This document shows positions 1 through 10,609 of a stretch of 64,000 nucleotides of DNA, one piece after another. A program made the translations under genes and the position numbers. This DNA comes from Nocardioides sp. Iso805N (GTDB lineage Bacteria; Actinomycetota; Actinomycetes; Propionibacteriales; Nocardioidaceae). The notes beneath the pieces were generated by a model. That model was not told where the DNA came from, made no database searches, and saw nothing but the letters and a program-made list of their open reading frames with translations. Numbering within the stretch: position 1 is the first letter of the stretch; each line of letters begins with the position of its first letter. The DNA lies in contig NZ_KB822580.1 in assembly GCF_000364605.1 (NCBI RefSeq), positions 190,823 through 254,822 on the forward strand, given 5' to 3'.

Positions 1-612
1 GGCAAGGGCGAGGCGATGTGGAAGTCGCTGTTCGTCACGCGGGGCGACCTGATCGTCTTCATGGACGCCGACCTCATCGAGTGGGACACCCACTTCGTCC
101 CCGGCCTGCTGGGTCCGCTGCTGACCCGACCGGAGATCGAGCTGGTCAAGGGGTTCTACCGGCGCCCCGGCGAGCACGGCCTCGACGGCGGTCGGGTCAC
201 CGAACTGGTCGCCAGGCCCCTCATCGCGATGCACTACCCGCAGCTCGCGGGGCTCGTGCAGCCGCTCGCGGGGGAGTGGGCGGTGCGCAGGAGCCTTTTC
301 GAGACGCTGGCCGTGCCCGTCGGGTACGCCGTCGAGATCGCGGCGCTGATCGACACCGTGACCGACCGCGGTGTCGACGCGATCGCGCAGGTCGACCTGG
401 GCCGGCGCGGACACCGGCACCAGGACCTCTTCGACCTCGGCCTGATGTCGACCCAGCTCCTCGCGGCGGTCTCGCGCCGGCAGGGCGGAGCGGGGCACGG
501 CAGTGTCCACGAGATCGCCGTCGAGCAGTTCCTGCCCAGCGAGGTCGGCATCGCGCGGGTCACCCGCGAGGTCGCCACCCGCGAGCGACCACCAGCACGG
601 GAGGCCGGATGA
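1..612 (+). CDS. gpgS: Glucosyl-3-phosphoglycerate synthase, 3' part
   Basis: The reading frame is open from base 1, so the start lies outside the window; about 203 C-terminal residues are visible. GpgS is a GT-A retaining glycosyltransferase that moves glucose from a nucleotide sugar to 3-phosphoglycerate, the first step of glucosylglycerate and methylglucose lipopolysaccharide synthesis in actinobacteria. Visible family marks are the metal-binding DAD motif (FMDADL), the acceptor loop around LVKGFYRRP, and the late RGHRHQDL segment with its histidines. The stop overlaps the start of the next gene (ATGA), so the two are probably translationally coupled. The gpgS-folP2 pairing is also found in mycobacteria. 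Confidence 0.9.
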   Translation, partial: GKGEAMWKSLFVTRGDLIVFMDADLIEWDTHFVPGLLGPLLTRPEIELVKGFYRRPGEHGLDGGRVTELVARPLIAMHYPQLAGLVQPLAGEWAVRRSLFETLAVPVGYAVEIAALIDTVTDRGVDAIAQVDLGRRGHRHQDLFDLGLMSTQLLAAVSRRQGGAGHGSVHEIAVEQFLPSEVGIARVTREVATRERPPAREAG

Positions 613-1472
613 CCCTGCGCCTGAGGCGGCACGCCTTCAGCGACGACCAGACGCTGATGATGGCGATCGTCAACCGCACGCCCGACTCGTTCTTCGACAG
701 GGGCGCGACCTGGGCCGAGGACGCGGCGTTCGATCGCGTTCGGCTGGTCGCCGAGCAGGGTGCGGAGATCGTCGACATCGGCGGGATCAAGGCGGCGCCC
801 GGTGTCGAGATCGGCGCCGAGGAGGAGAAGTCGCGCGTGGTCGACTTCGTCGCCCGCGTCCGCGCCGAGTACCCCGACCTCGTCATCTCCGTCGACACCT
901 GGCGCGCCGAGGTCGGCGCCGCGGTCTGCGAGGCCGGCGCCGACGTCCTCAACGACGCCTGGGGCGGCGCCGACCCGGAGCTGGTCGACGTGGCGGCGCA
1001 GTACGGCGCCGCGATCGTGTGCACGCACACCGGCGGAGTCACCCCGCGCACGCGCCCCTACCGGATCGAGTACGACGACGTGATGCGCGCCGTACTCGAC
1101 GACACGCTCGGCTACGCCCAACGAGCGATGGACGCCGGGGTCGCCCGAGAGTCGATCGTCATCGACCCCGCGCACGACTTCGGCAAGAACACCTTCCACT
1201 CCCTGGAGATCACCCGCCGGCTCGGCGAGATGGTGGAGACCGGCTGGCCGGTGCTGGTCTCGCTGTCCAACAAGGACTTCGTCGGCGAGACGCTGGACCG
1301 GCCGGTCGGGGAGCGACTGCTCGGGACGCTGGCCGCGACATCGATCTGCGCATTCGCCGGCGCCCGGATCTACCGCGTGCACCAGGTGGAGGAGACCCGG
1401 CAGACCGTCGACATGGCCTGGACCATCGCAAGTCGACGCCGACCTGCCTACGCGATCCGGGGGATCCAGTGA
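609..1472 (+). CDS. folP2: Dihydropteroate synthase homologue, FolP2 type
   Basis: 287 residues with a DHPS TIM-barrel fold: MAIVNRTPDSFFD near residue 18, VDIGGIKAAPG near 55, VSVDTW near 97, VLNDAWGG, IVIDPAHDFGKN and a late LVSLSNKDF segment. True DHPS proteins carry a conserved STRPG loop after the DIGG strand; here it reads IKAAPG, as in mycobacterial FolP2, which is reported to lack DHPS activity. It is therefore more likely an accessory or glucosylglycerate-linked paralogue than the folate enzyme. The ATG overlaps the gpgS stop by 4 bases, and its own stop overlaps the following GTG. Confidence 0.85.
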   Translation: MTLRLRRHAFSDDQTLMMAIVNRTPDSFFDRGATWAEDAAFDRVRLVAEQGAEIVDIGGIKAAPGVEIGAEEEKSRVVDFVARVRAEYPDLVISVDTWRAEVGAAVCEAGADVLNDAWGGADPELVDVAAQYGAAIVCTHTGGVTPRTRPYRIEYDDVMRAVLDDTLGYAQRAMDAGVARESIVIDPAHDFGKNTFHSLEITRRLGEMVETGWPVLVSLSNKDFVGETLDRPVGERLLGTLAATSICAFAGARIYRVHQVEETRQTVDMAWTIASRRRPAYAIRGIQ

Positions 1473-1966
1473 AGATCGTGCTGATCCCCGGCTGCCTCGC
1501 CCTGCTGCCGGAGCACGCCTCGCTCCGCGATCCGGTTGCCGACCTGCGCGTGGCGGTCCTCGAGGCCGCCTCCTGGCTGGGCGACGACGTCGAGATCATC
1601 GCCACCGAGCAGGGACGACGCGTGGCGCGCAGCGTGCTCGCGGATCGGCAGCGGAGCACTGCTTCGGCGAGCGCCGGGCGCGATGTGCTGGTGGTCGCCA
1701 ACGGGAGCGCGTGTCGCACCGAGAAGGCGCCGGGATTCCTGGACGGTCGTGCCGAGGCGTTCGACACCGCGCTGGGCGCTGCGCTGCGCGAGCCGTCACC
1801 CGCCGCGCTGCTCGAGGTGGACGACGCGCTCGCCACCGAGCTGTGGGCCGACGTGGCCGCCCTGCCCGAGCTGGCCGAGCTGCTCGGCGGCGCGCGAACC
1901 GCCGCCGTCGATTACGACGACACGCCGTACGGCGTGCAGTACTGGGTCATCCGCTGGCAGGCCTGA
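1469..1966 (+). CDS. LigB-like (class III extradiol dioxygenase fold) protein
   Basis: 165 residues starting at a GTG that overlaps the folP2 stop (GTGA). The N-terminus (IPGCLALLPEHASLRDP) and the ANGSACRTEKAPGFLDGRAE and YDDTPYGVQYWVIRW segments resemble small actinobacterial proteins assigned to the class III extradiol dioxygenase LigB superfamily. Conserved iron-ligand histidines are not obvious, since only one His occurs near the N-terminus, so enzyme activity is doubtful. Its position as third gene of the gpgS-folP2 unit suggests cotranscription; the function is unknown. Confidence 0.6.
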   Translation: MKIVLIPGCLALLPEHASLRDPVADLRVAVLEAASWLGDDVEIIATEQGRRVARSVLADRQRSTASASAGRDVLVVANGSACRTEKAPGFLDGRAEAFDTALGAALREPSPAALLEVDDALATELWADVAALPELAELLGGARTAAVDYDDTPYGVQYWVIRWQA

Positions 1967-2013
1967 ACCCGGCGCCGACCCGTGGAACGCGGTGAAGATC
2001 GTGGGGACGGTCC

Positions 2014-4029
2014 TCAAACGTCGAGGAACGACACGTGGCTCCCGACGATCAGCAGGACGCGCCGGTCGGGTAGCTCGATCGTGCGGACCGAGGCGGGATC
2101 GGCCGTGGCGAGGCGGATCGTGCGGCTGGCCATCGTGTCGCCGCTGACGTGGTACACACCGAGGAGCGCGCCGCCGCGGGCGGTGGAGAAGGTGGTGAAC
2201 GCGGTGTGCAGGTCCGGCGACCATGTGAAGGCTCGCGGATCGTCGCCGGCGGTCGGCCAGGTCCAGCGTGGCAGCCTGGCCGTGCGGATCTGACGTACGT
2301 CGGAGGCGTCGCTGATGTCGAAGAGTCCGACCTGGGAGCGCTCGTCCTCGGCGCCGCCGGCGAACGCCACCGTCTGCCCGACGCCGAGCAGCAGGCCGCC
2401 GCCGATCGGGTGGAAGTAGGTCGAATAGCCCGGGATGTGCAGCGCTCCGGCCAGGCGCGGACGACTCGGGTCGGCGAGATCGACGGTGTAGACCGGATCG
2501 GTCCGCCGTGCCGTTGACACGATCGCCAGGTCGTCGAACCAGCGTGCTGCGGTCAGCGTCTCACCGAGGCCGAGGCCGTCGACCCGGGCGAGCTCGACGA
2601 GCTCTCGGCCGACCGGGTGCAGCGTGACAACAGCGCTCGCCCTCTTCTTGCCGGCGCCGTGCGTCAGGGCGACGCGGAGGATGCCATCAGCCTCGTCCAT
2701 CGACCACCTGCCCGCGATCGAGCCCTTCAGCTTGCCGGTCGCCACGTGCGTGGCGGCGGTCCCAGCGAGGTCGAACTGGAAGATCGTGGTGGTGTCGTCC
2801 CCCGGCTCACGTGTTGCTGGGCCGTTTCCGGCTGGGCGCAGGCAATCGCACCTGAGGCCGTCCGCCCCGCCCGATGCGAGGTAGAGGCGGTCGGCTGACT
2901 CGTAGGCCGTGTCCACCACCCCGGCGATGCCGATCGCGTCGAGGTTCATGGGCGTGCTCGCGTCGAAGCCGACGACGCTCTCGGTGCCGAGGGTGAGGCC
3001 GGACGGAGGCAGCGCCACGTCACCGCAGTCGAGGAGGGGGCGGCTGCCCGAGCCGTCGTCGTACCGGGGGAGCCAGTCATCGAGGGTGGTGTGTGCGACG
3101 ATCGCGCGGTTGCGGGCGAGCGCCCGCTTGGCGGTGAGAGTGCCGTGAGGACTCACGAACGGCAGGTCGGGAACGCCGTCGGCGAGCACCAGCCGGACCA
3201 CGTTGCCGTGCTGTCGTGCCGAGACCGACGCGCCGGAGTAGCGGACGTCCGAGGTCACGATCGGGTGGGTCGGGTCGGAGAGCGACACGGCCTCCACACG
3301 GGTGCCGCCCCTCGCCTCGCGGGTGGTGTCGTTGCCGATGGCGACGACGGTCGTGCCGCTGAGGAGGATCTCGCCGCCGCTCAGATGGGGCAGCGTCAGG
3401 TGCGCGACGGTGCCGACCTCGGGGCCGCTGACGTCGTAGACGGTCAGTCGGGCATCGTTGATGCGGACCAGCAGCGAGCCGTCGGTCTTGACGTCGTCGG
3501 GCTCATCGACGCCCGCCTCCTGGACATTGGTCCCGGTCGCCGAGCTCCCCAGGGCGGCCTCTGCGCTGCGGGTCGCGAGCGGGGCGGTCGTCGTGGCCGC
3601 GAGGCCGTGCAGGATCGGACCCTCCGAGAACTGACCGGCCCAGCCGTACGCGGTCACCTGTTCGGCCGCCCGGCGGCGGTAGTCGGCGAGCAGTGTGGTG
3701 CAGGACGTGGCGGGGTGGAGGTCGGCCTGGAACGCACTGGCGCGCAGCCCTGCGTCCCCAGCCGCACCGTCCTGCGCGCTCGTCGCGCCGTGGCCGGAGC
3801 CGCCGGCCCCGCTGCCGCGCAGCCCGTCGTGCGTTCCGACGTACGCGGAGGCGACCGCGACGACCACGCCGGCGACGAGCAGGGGGCGTACGGCGCGCCG
3901 GCGCCGGCGCAGCTGTGCCTCGCGGCGCGCGCGGCGCAGTCGGGCCTCCCGGCGCCCCTGCGCGAGCAGGGCATCGATGGGGGGCGTCGAAGTGGGATAG
4001 CTGGCCCACAGGTCTTCGAGGTCGGTCAT
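2014..4029 (-). CDS. Membrane-anchored beta-propeller domain protein
   Basis: 671 residues. A short cytoplasmic N-terminus with a very arginine-rich stretch (residues 26-48) is followed by one membrane segment (about 49-64). The large extracytoplasmic region is of the actinobacterial beta-propeller type (Pfam PF09826 family), with repeated blade motifs such as LLVRINDARLTVYDVSGPEVG and SQVGLFDISDASDVRQI. The start was set at the ATG that overlaps the stop of the upstream sigma factor gene by 4 bases; reading further upstream only runs out of frame through that gene. Pairing with a SigE-family ECF sigma gene suggests the short cytosolic arm acts as an anti-sigma or partner domain, but no zinc motif is seen. 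Confidence 0.75.
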   Translation of the reverse strand: MTDLEDLWASYPTSTPPIDALLAQGRREARLRRARREAQLRRRRRAVRPLLVAGVVVAVASAYVGTHDGLRGSGAGGSGHGATSAQDGAAGDAGLRASAFQADLHPATSCTTLLADYRRRAAEQVTAYGWAGQFSEGPILHGLAATTTAPLATRSAEAALGSSATGTNVQEAGVDEPDDVKTDGSLLVRINDARLTVYDVSGPEVGTVAHLTLPHLSGGEILLSGTTVVAIGNDTTREARGGTRVEAVSLSDPTHPIVTSDVRYSGASVSARQHGNVVRLVLADGVPDLPFVSPHGTLTAKRALARNRAIVAHTTLDDWLPRYDDGSGSRPLLDCGDVALPPSGLTLGTESVVGFDASTPMNLDAIGIAGVVDTAYESADRLYLASGGADGLRCDCLRPAGNGPATREPGDDTTTIFQFDLAGTAATHVATGKLKGSIAGRWSMDEADGILRVALTHGAGKKRASAVVTLHPVGRELVELARVDGLGLGETLTAARWFDDLAIVSTARRTDPVYTVDLADPSRPRLAGALHIPGYSTYFHPIGGGLLLGVGQTVAFAGGAEDERSQVGLFDISDASDVRQIRTARLPRWTWPTAGDDPRAFTWSPDLHTAFTTFSTARGGALLGVYHVSGDTMASRTIRLATADPASVRTIELPDRRVLLIVGSHVSFLDV

Positions 4030-4529
4030 GGCCTGCCTCCGGTGACGTCGGCGAGATGGTCGTTGGCGCTCAGCTGCGCCAGGGAGCGGGCCAGTCGGCT
4101 CTTCACGGTCCCGGCCGGGATCCCCAGGGCCGCCGCGGTCTGGGCCTCGCTGAGCTGGACGAAATAGCGCAGCACGACGACCTCCCGCTGCTCCTTGGAC
4201 AGGGTCGCGAGGGCTCGATGGACGGCATCGGCGATCTCGGTGGCCTCGGTGGCGTCGGGCACCGGCTTGTCGATCGCCTCGCGGGGACTGCGGATGCGGT
4301 GCCACGCTGATCGTCGGTCGGAGCGCAGGACGTTGAGCAGCATCCGATAGACGTAGCCGTCCCGGTTCTCGGCCGACCGCACCAGGTCCCACTTGCGGTA
4401 GCACAGCAGGAGGGTGGCCTGCACCAGGTCCTCGGCCTCGTGCGGCGTAGCGCCGAGGAAGACGGCAGAGCGGACCAGCGTCGACCACCGCTCGGTGACG
4501 AACGTGGCGTACTCCGGCTCGTGCTGCAT
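4026..4529 (-). CDS. ECF RNA polymerase sigma factor, SigE family
   Basis: 167 residues. Region 2 spans about 10-75 (EAEDLVQATLLLCYRKWDLV is the core-binding helix) and region 4 about 105-160 (LSKEQREVVVLRYFVQLSEA followed by a helix-turn-helix around AALGIPAGTVKSRLARS). It belongs to the small SigE-type ECF group common in actinomycetes (TIGR02983-like). It is transcribed away from furA and is translationally coupled to the beta-propeller gene (4-base overlap), which probably encodes its membrane partner. Its promoter must lie in 4530-4672, back to back with furA. Confidence 0.88.
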   Translation of the reverse strand: MQHEPEYATFVTERWSTLVRSAVFLGATPHEAEDLVQATLLLCYRKWDLVRSAENRDGYVYRMLLNVLRSDRRSAWHRIRSPREAIDKPVPDATEATEIADAVHRALATLSKEQREVVVLRYFVQLSEAQTAAALGIPAGTVKSRLARSLAQLSANDHLADVTGGRP

Positions 4530-4635
4530 CCCTGGCTGGCCCCCGTGTCGACGCTGTCTGACAGTACGACGCCTCGGGCCGCTCGGTCGGTTCCCTGCGA
4601 TTCAACGAAATGTCGGCGACGCGCCGCCGGAGTTT

Positions 4636-4652
4636 TCTTGACTCTTTCAAGA
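4636..4652 (+). promoter_or_regulatory. FurA operator/promoter palindrome
   Basis: TCTTGA-CTCTT-TCAAGA is a perfect 6-base inverted repeat with a 5-base spacer in an AT-rich pocket, and it contains a TTGACT that can serve as a -35 box. The sequence resembles the FurA/FurS boxes described upstream of furA-katG operons in actinomycetes (TTGACTC-N5-TTCAA type). It lies 20 bases before the chosen furA start, so FurA probably represses its own operon. Confidence 0.7.
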
Positions 4653-4672
4653 TTACGGAGAAGACTCCGAGC

Positions 4673-7383
<2,711 letters not shown>

Positions 7384-7403
7384 TCTGAGGATCTCTCTAC
7401 GCG

Positions 7404-7434
7404 AGGGCCGGTCTCTGTCTTGGAGGCCGGCCTT
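7404..7434 (+). terminator. Possible terminator after katG
   Basis: An 8-base stem (AGGGCCGG pairing with CCGGCCTT, one G-T pair) with a 15-base loop lies 20 bases past the katG stop. There is no clear U tract, as is common in high-GC actinobacteria. The cyclase gene converges from the other side. Confidence 0.4.
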
Positions 7435-7539
7435 CGTGCTGCGCGGCTGCAGCTGCTCCACGAAGCGCGTCCGGGCAGCGCCCTCTGCGCGGGCCACGGG
7501 ACGCCGCGCCACGAAGCGTCGCCCGGGGGCGCCCCCGGG

Positions 7540-8427
7540 TCAGGGAGCGGGGGCGACCGACCACAGCCGGTGCTCGCCGGCCAGGCCCTTGAGTGTCGTC
7601 GTGGCGAGGAGCTCGGTGGTGAGGCCGGGGACGCCGTCGATGGTGTCGTGCACGGAGTCGCTGACGAGTACGTCGCCGGCGTCGCCGTAGGCAGCGACTC
7701 GGGCAGCCATCGCGACGTTGCGACCGAAGTAGTCGCCCTCGTGGGAGAGCACCCGGCCTGTATGCAGGCCGATCCGGATGCGGATGTCGGCGAGCCGCAG
7801 CCTGCGCCGAGCGTGCAATCCCTGCTGGATGGCCAGGGCCGCGCGCACACCGGCCAGCGGATCGGGGAAGACGACCATGTAGCCGTCGCCCTGCGACTTC
7901 ACCACGTGACCGCGCCGGGCCTCCACCTCACGTCGGACGACCTCGTCGTGGGAGCGCAGCACCTTGAGCCAGTCCCGGTCGCCGAGCTGCTCGTTGCGGG
8001 CGGTGGAGTCGACGATGTCGGAGAACAGCAGTGTCACGGTGCCGTCGGGGGTGGCGATCCGCTCGATCTCGATCAGGTCCTCGGCGACGAACCGGCCGAG
8101 CTCGTCCAGCGAGGCGCTCACCAAGGCGCCGACGCCGCCCTCGCGCAGGCGCTCAGCCGTCCCGACGACGGCACGGGCGGCCGTCTTGGCCACCCGGAAG
8201 GCGCGTCCGTCGAAGCGGTCCGCACTGCTGTCCACCGCTACCGACTCGAGCCGCAGCACCGCTGACTCGAGTGACGCGATCCGCTCGCGGCCGGCCACGA
8301 GGTCGGCGTGCTGACGTCGGAGGAGTACGCCGGCGGCAGCCAATGCGACGAGGAGGACCAGCGCGACCAGCGCCCAGGCGACCGCCACCTCAGCGCTCGC
8401 CCGGGCGCTCGTCGTAGGCCATGGCAC
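7540..8427 (-). CDS. Membrane-tethered class III adenylate/guanylate cyclase
   Basis: 295 residues. One membrane helix (about 13-36) is followed by a coiled-coil-like linker (40-120) and a C-terminal class III cyclase catalytic domain (about 128-290). Both metal-binding aspartates are visible: D137 in LLFSDIVDST and D181 in VKSQGDGYMVVF. ALKGLAGEHRLW-type ending (here TLKGLAGEHRLWSV) is typical of actinobacterial cyclases. The start is a GTG at 8425-8427. It stands alone, convergent with katG. It probably makes cAMP from ATP, but the substrate was not proven from the residues. Confidence 0.85.
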   Translation of the reverse strand: MPWPTTSARASAEVAVAWALVALVLLVALAAAGVLLRRQHADLVAGRERIASLESAVLRLESVAVDSSADRFDGRAFRVAKTAARAVVGTAERLREGGVGALVSASLDELGRFVAEDLIEIERIATPDGTVTLLFSDIVDSTARNEQLGDRDWLKVLRSHDEVVRREVEARRGHVVKSQGDGYMVVFPDPLAGVRAALAIQQGLHARRRLRLADIRIRIGLHTGRVLSHEGDYFGRNVAMAARVAAYGDAGDVLVSDSVHDTIDGVPGLTTELLATTTLKGLAGEHRLWSVAPAP

Positions 8428-8490
8428 TCAGTCTCGGGTCTCCCGGCGAAGCGGTCCAGCATGCTTCGCCGAGAGACCCGTCACCCTCGG

Positions 8491-9207
8491 TCAGGAGGTG
8501 AAGGCCACCAGGGCGACCGGGTCGGAGGTCGGCGCCGGCGATCCGCCGGCCGGCTCGACCGTCATGCCCGCACCCTCGGCGGTGCTGACCGCACCGGTCA
8601 GCGGTGCGGAGGTGCTGGTGCCGGCGGCGAGGAATCCGGCCGGGCGCATCACGCCTGCCGGGTCCTGCAGCCAGAGCTGGTAGACCTTGCCCTCGGGCGC
8701 GTCCGCGAGGTCGTGGGCGACCACTGCGGCCCGGTTCAGCGAGACGGAGCGGTAGACGGTCATCTCCGACCCGTCCGGACCCTTGGTGGTGAACCTCTGG
8801 ACGTCGGGGGCCCTCTCCACCTGCGTGACGGCGCTGAGCTGCGGTCCGCTGGAGGGGCGGTCCCAGGGGTGCCACACGATGCCGCCCAGGGCGATCACGG
8901 CTGCGGCTGCGGCCACCAGGCCCACCCAGCGGCGGCGTACGGAGCCGGCACGCCGGCCGGTGCTGCGCTGCACGAGCGGCGGCAGCGGACGGACGGTGCG
9001 GATGTCGTCCAGCACCCGCTGGCGCATCGCGGCGGGCGGCTGAGTCGCGTGGATCTCGGCGATCGTGGCGGCGGCCTCCCGCAGGCCGTCCACCTCTGCC
9101 TGGCAGGTCGGGCAGTCGGCGAGGTGCTGCTCGAAGTCGGCGCGCTCCTCGTCGTCGAGCGCATCGATGGCGTAGGCGCCCGACAGCGCGTGGATGTCAG
9201 TGCTCAT
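8491..9207 (-). CDS. rskA: Anti-sigma-K factor RskA
   Basis: 238 residues with the layout of RskA-type anti-sigma factors. A cytoplasmic zinc-type anti-sigma domain (residues 1-60, H28-x3-C32-x2-C35 in QHLADCPTC) precedes a single membrane helix (about 95-112) and an extracytoplasmic RskA C-terminal domain (about 120-238, with VYQLWLQDPAG). It holds SigK inactive at the membrane; family members are released by regulated intramembrane proteolysis. The ATG overlaps the sigK stop by 4 bases, the usual coupled sigma/anti-sigma arrangement. Confidence 0.9.
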   Translation of the reverse strand: MSTDIHALSGAYAIDALDDEERADFEQHLADCPTCQAEVDGLREAAATIAEIHATQPPAAMRQRVLDDIRTVRPLPPLVQRSTGRRAGSVRRRWVGLVAAAAAVIALGGIVWHPWDRPSSGPQLSAVTQVERAPDVQRFTTKGPDGSEMTVYRSVSLNRAAVVAHDLADAPEGKVYQLWLQDPAGVMRPAGFLAAGTSTSAPLTGAVSTAEGAGMTVEPAGGSPAPTSDPVALVAFTS

Positions 9208-9809
9208 CGTCCGCTCCCCACTCCCATCGTGTCTCGTAGTCGGATCAGGCCGTCCCTGATCCTGGTCTTGGCGGTGCCGACCGGCAGGTCGAGCGCCCGG
9301 GCTATCTCGGTATGGGTGTAGCCCTGGAGGTAGGCCAGCTCGACCGCCTCGCGTTGGACCTCGGTCAACGTCGACAGTGCGGACCTGACCCGGTGGGCCT
9401 CCAGCGAGGCTGTGGCCGCCTCCGCGGTCTCGTCGTGGCTGACCGAGCGGTTGCGGTCGTGGTACGCGGCGTCGCGTCTCGTGGCCGACTCCGCCGACCG
9501 CACACGGTCGACGGCGCGCCGGTGGACGATGGTGAGGATCCAGGCCATCGGGCTGCCGCGATCAGGGTCGTAGCGCGAGGCCGTGCGCCACACCTCGAGG
9601 AGCGACTCCTGCGCCACCTCCTCGGCCTGTGCGGGATTGCGGACGACGCGGACGGCCAGGCCGTACACCTTGGCCGAGACTGCGTCGTACACCTCGGCGA
9701 AGGCGCTCTCGTCGCCGCGCGCCGATTGGCGCAGCAGCCCTGCCAGGTCGGGGCCGGACGGCGCTCCCTCGTCGGGGGCGCCGCCAGGCACGGGCCTGAG
9801 GTCGCTCAT
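9204..9809 (-). CDS. sigK: ECF sigma factor SigK
   Basis: 201 residues. Region 2 is about 30-95 (AEEVAQESLLEVWRTASRYD), region 4 about 140-195 (LTEVQREAVELAYLQGYTHT, then a helix-turn-helix ALDLPVGTAKTRIRDG). The assignment to SigK rests on the RskA partner and the neighbourhood: a fasciclin (MPT70/83-like) gene just upstream and homologues of the mycobacterial Rv0449c-Rv0446c genes nearby. It lies 27 bases after the fasciclin gene, so it is probably transcribed from the SigK-type promoter in front of that gene, which would be positive autoregulation. Confidence 0.88.
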   Translation of the reverse strand: MSDLRPVPGGAPDEGAPSGPDLAGLLRQSARGDESAFAEVYDAVSAKVYGLAVRVVRNPAQAEEVAQESLLEVWRTASRYDPDRGSPMAWILTIVHRRAVDRVRSAESATRRDAAYHDRNRSVSHDETAEAATASLEAHRVRSALSTLTEVQREAVELAYLQGYTHTEIARALDLPVGTAKTRIRDGLIRLRDTMGVGSGR

Positions 9810-9836
9810 CTGTCCTCGATCCTCGTCGGCCCGGTC

Positions 9837-10523
9837 TCACATGCCCTGGGGCATGAGCACCGTGTCGATGACGTAGACGGTCGCGTTGGCGGTGGGGATG
9901 TTGCCACACAGCACCTTCGCACCATCGACGGTCATTCCGCTCGTGTCGCCGCTGACGGTGACCGTGTCCTTGGCCAGCGTCTGCTGCTTGCCGACCACCT
10001 TGGTCGGGTCGAGCTTGCCTGCCACGACGTGGTGGGTGAGGATCTCGGTGAGCATCTTCTTGTTCGCCAGGACCTTGTCGAGGGTGGCCTTCGGCAGCTT
10101 GGCGAAGGCGTCGTTGGTCGGGGCGAAGACGGTCAGGCCGTCGGCGCCGTTGAGGGTGTCGACCAGGCCGGCCTTGCCGACGGCGGTGACCAGGGTGCTC
10201 AGCAGGGGGTTGTTGCTGGCCGCCGTGGCGACCGGGTCCTTGACCATGCCGTCGAAGGAGCCGGCGCCGCTGGTCGGGATGGAGGAGCAGCCCGGACCGA
10301 AGGTCTGCGCGGCCGCATTGCTCATCCCGCCCGCGGTCATCGACCCGCCGGCCATGGCGCTGCTCATCGGCGTCATCGGGCTGGTCATCGGAGTCGTCAT
10401 CGAGGTGGCGGCGCTGTCGGTCGCGGCGGTGTTGTCGTTGCCGCCGCAGGCGGCCAGCCCGAGGCCGAGCAGTGCGGTCGCGGCAGCGATGGTTCCCGTG
10501 CGACGCAGGGTGGTGATCGACAT
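9837..10523 (-). CDS. Fasciclin (FAS1) domain lipoprotein, MPT70/MPT83-like
   Basis: 228 residues. A lipoprotein signal (LGLGLAAC, lipid-modified C26) is followed by an unusual methionine-rich low-complexity stretch (residues about 41-69, seven Met) and then one FAS1 domain (about 90-228; TVFAPTNDAFAKLP and HHVVAGKLD are the classic FAS1 H1/H2 signatures). In mycobacteria the FAS1 proteins MPT70 and MPT83 are the best-known SigK targets. A SigK-like promoter sits at 10576-10602. The GTGAT-spaced GGAGGC ahead of the ATG gives a good ribosome site. The protein is anchored outside the membrane. Confidence 0.92.
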   Translation of the reverse strand: MSITTLRRTGTIAAATALLGLGLAACGGNDNTAATDSAATSMTTPMTSPMTPMSSAMAGGSMTAGGMSNAAAQTFGPGCSSIPTSGAGSFDGMVKDPVATAASNNPLLSTLVTAVGKAGLVDTLNGADGLTVFAPTNDAFAKLPKATLDKVLANKKMLTEILTHHVVAGKLDPTKVVGKQQTLAKDTVTVSGDTSGMTVDGAKVLCGNIPTANATVYVIDTVLMPQGM

Positions 10524-10575
10524 GGTGATGCCTCCAGATGGTCGTGGTCTGCGGGGATGTCTTCGTCTGACAGTG

Positions 10576-10602
10576 GTTCGGAGCAGGTACGCCGACGGAT
10601 GG
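10576..10602 (-). promoter_or_regulatory. SigK-type promoter of the fasciclin-sigK-rskA operon
   Basis: On the minus strand, CCATCC (10597-10602), a 15-base spacer, and CCGAAC (10576-10581). This matches the mycobacterial SigK consensus as I recall it (CCATCC, 15-16 bases, CCGAAT) except for the last base. Transcription would start near 10569, giving a leader of about 45 bases. Confidence 0.75.
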
Positions 10603-10609
10603 GTGCGAC

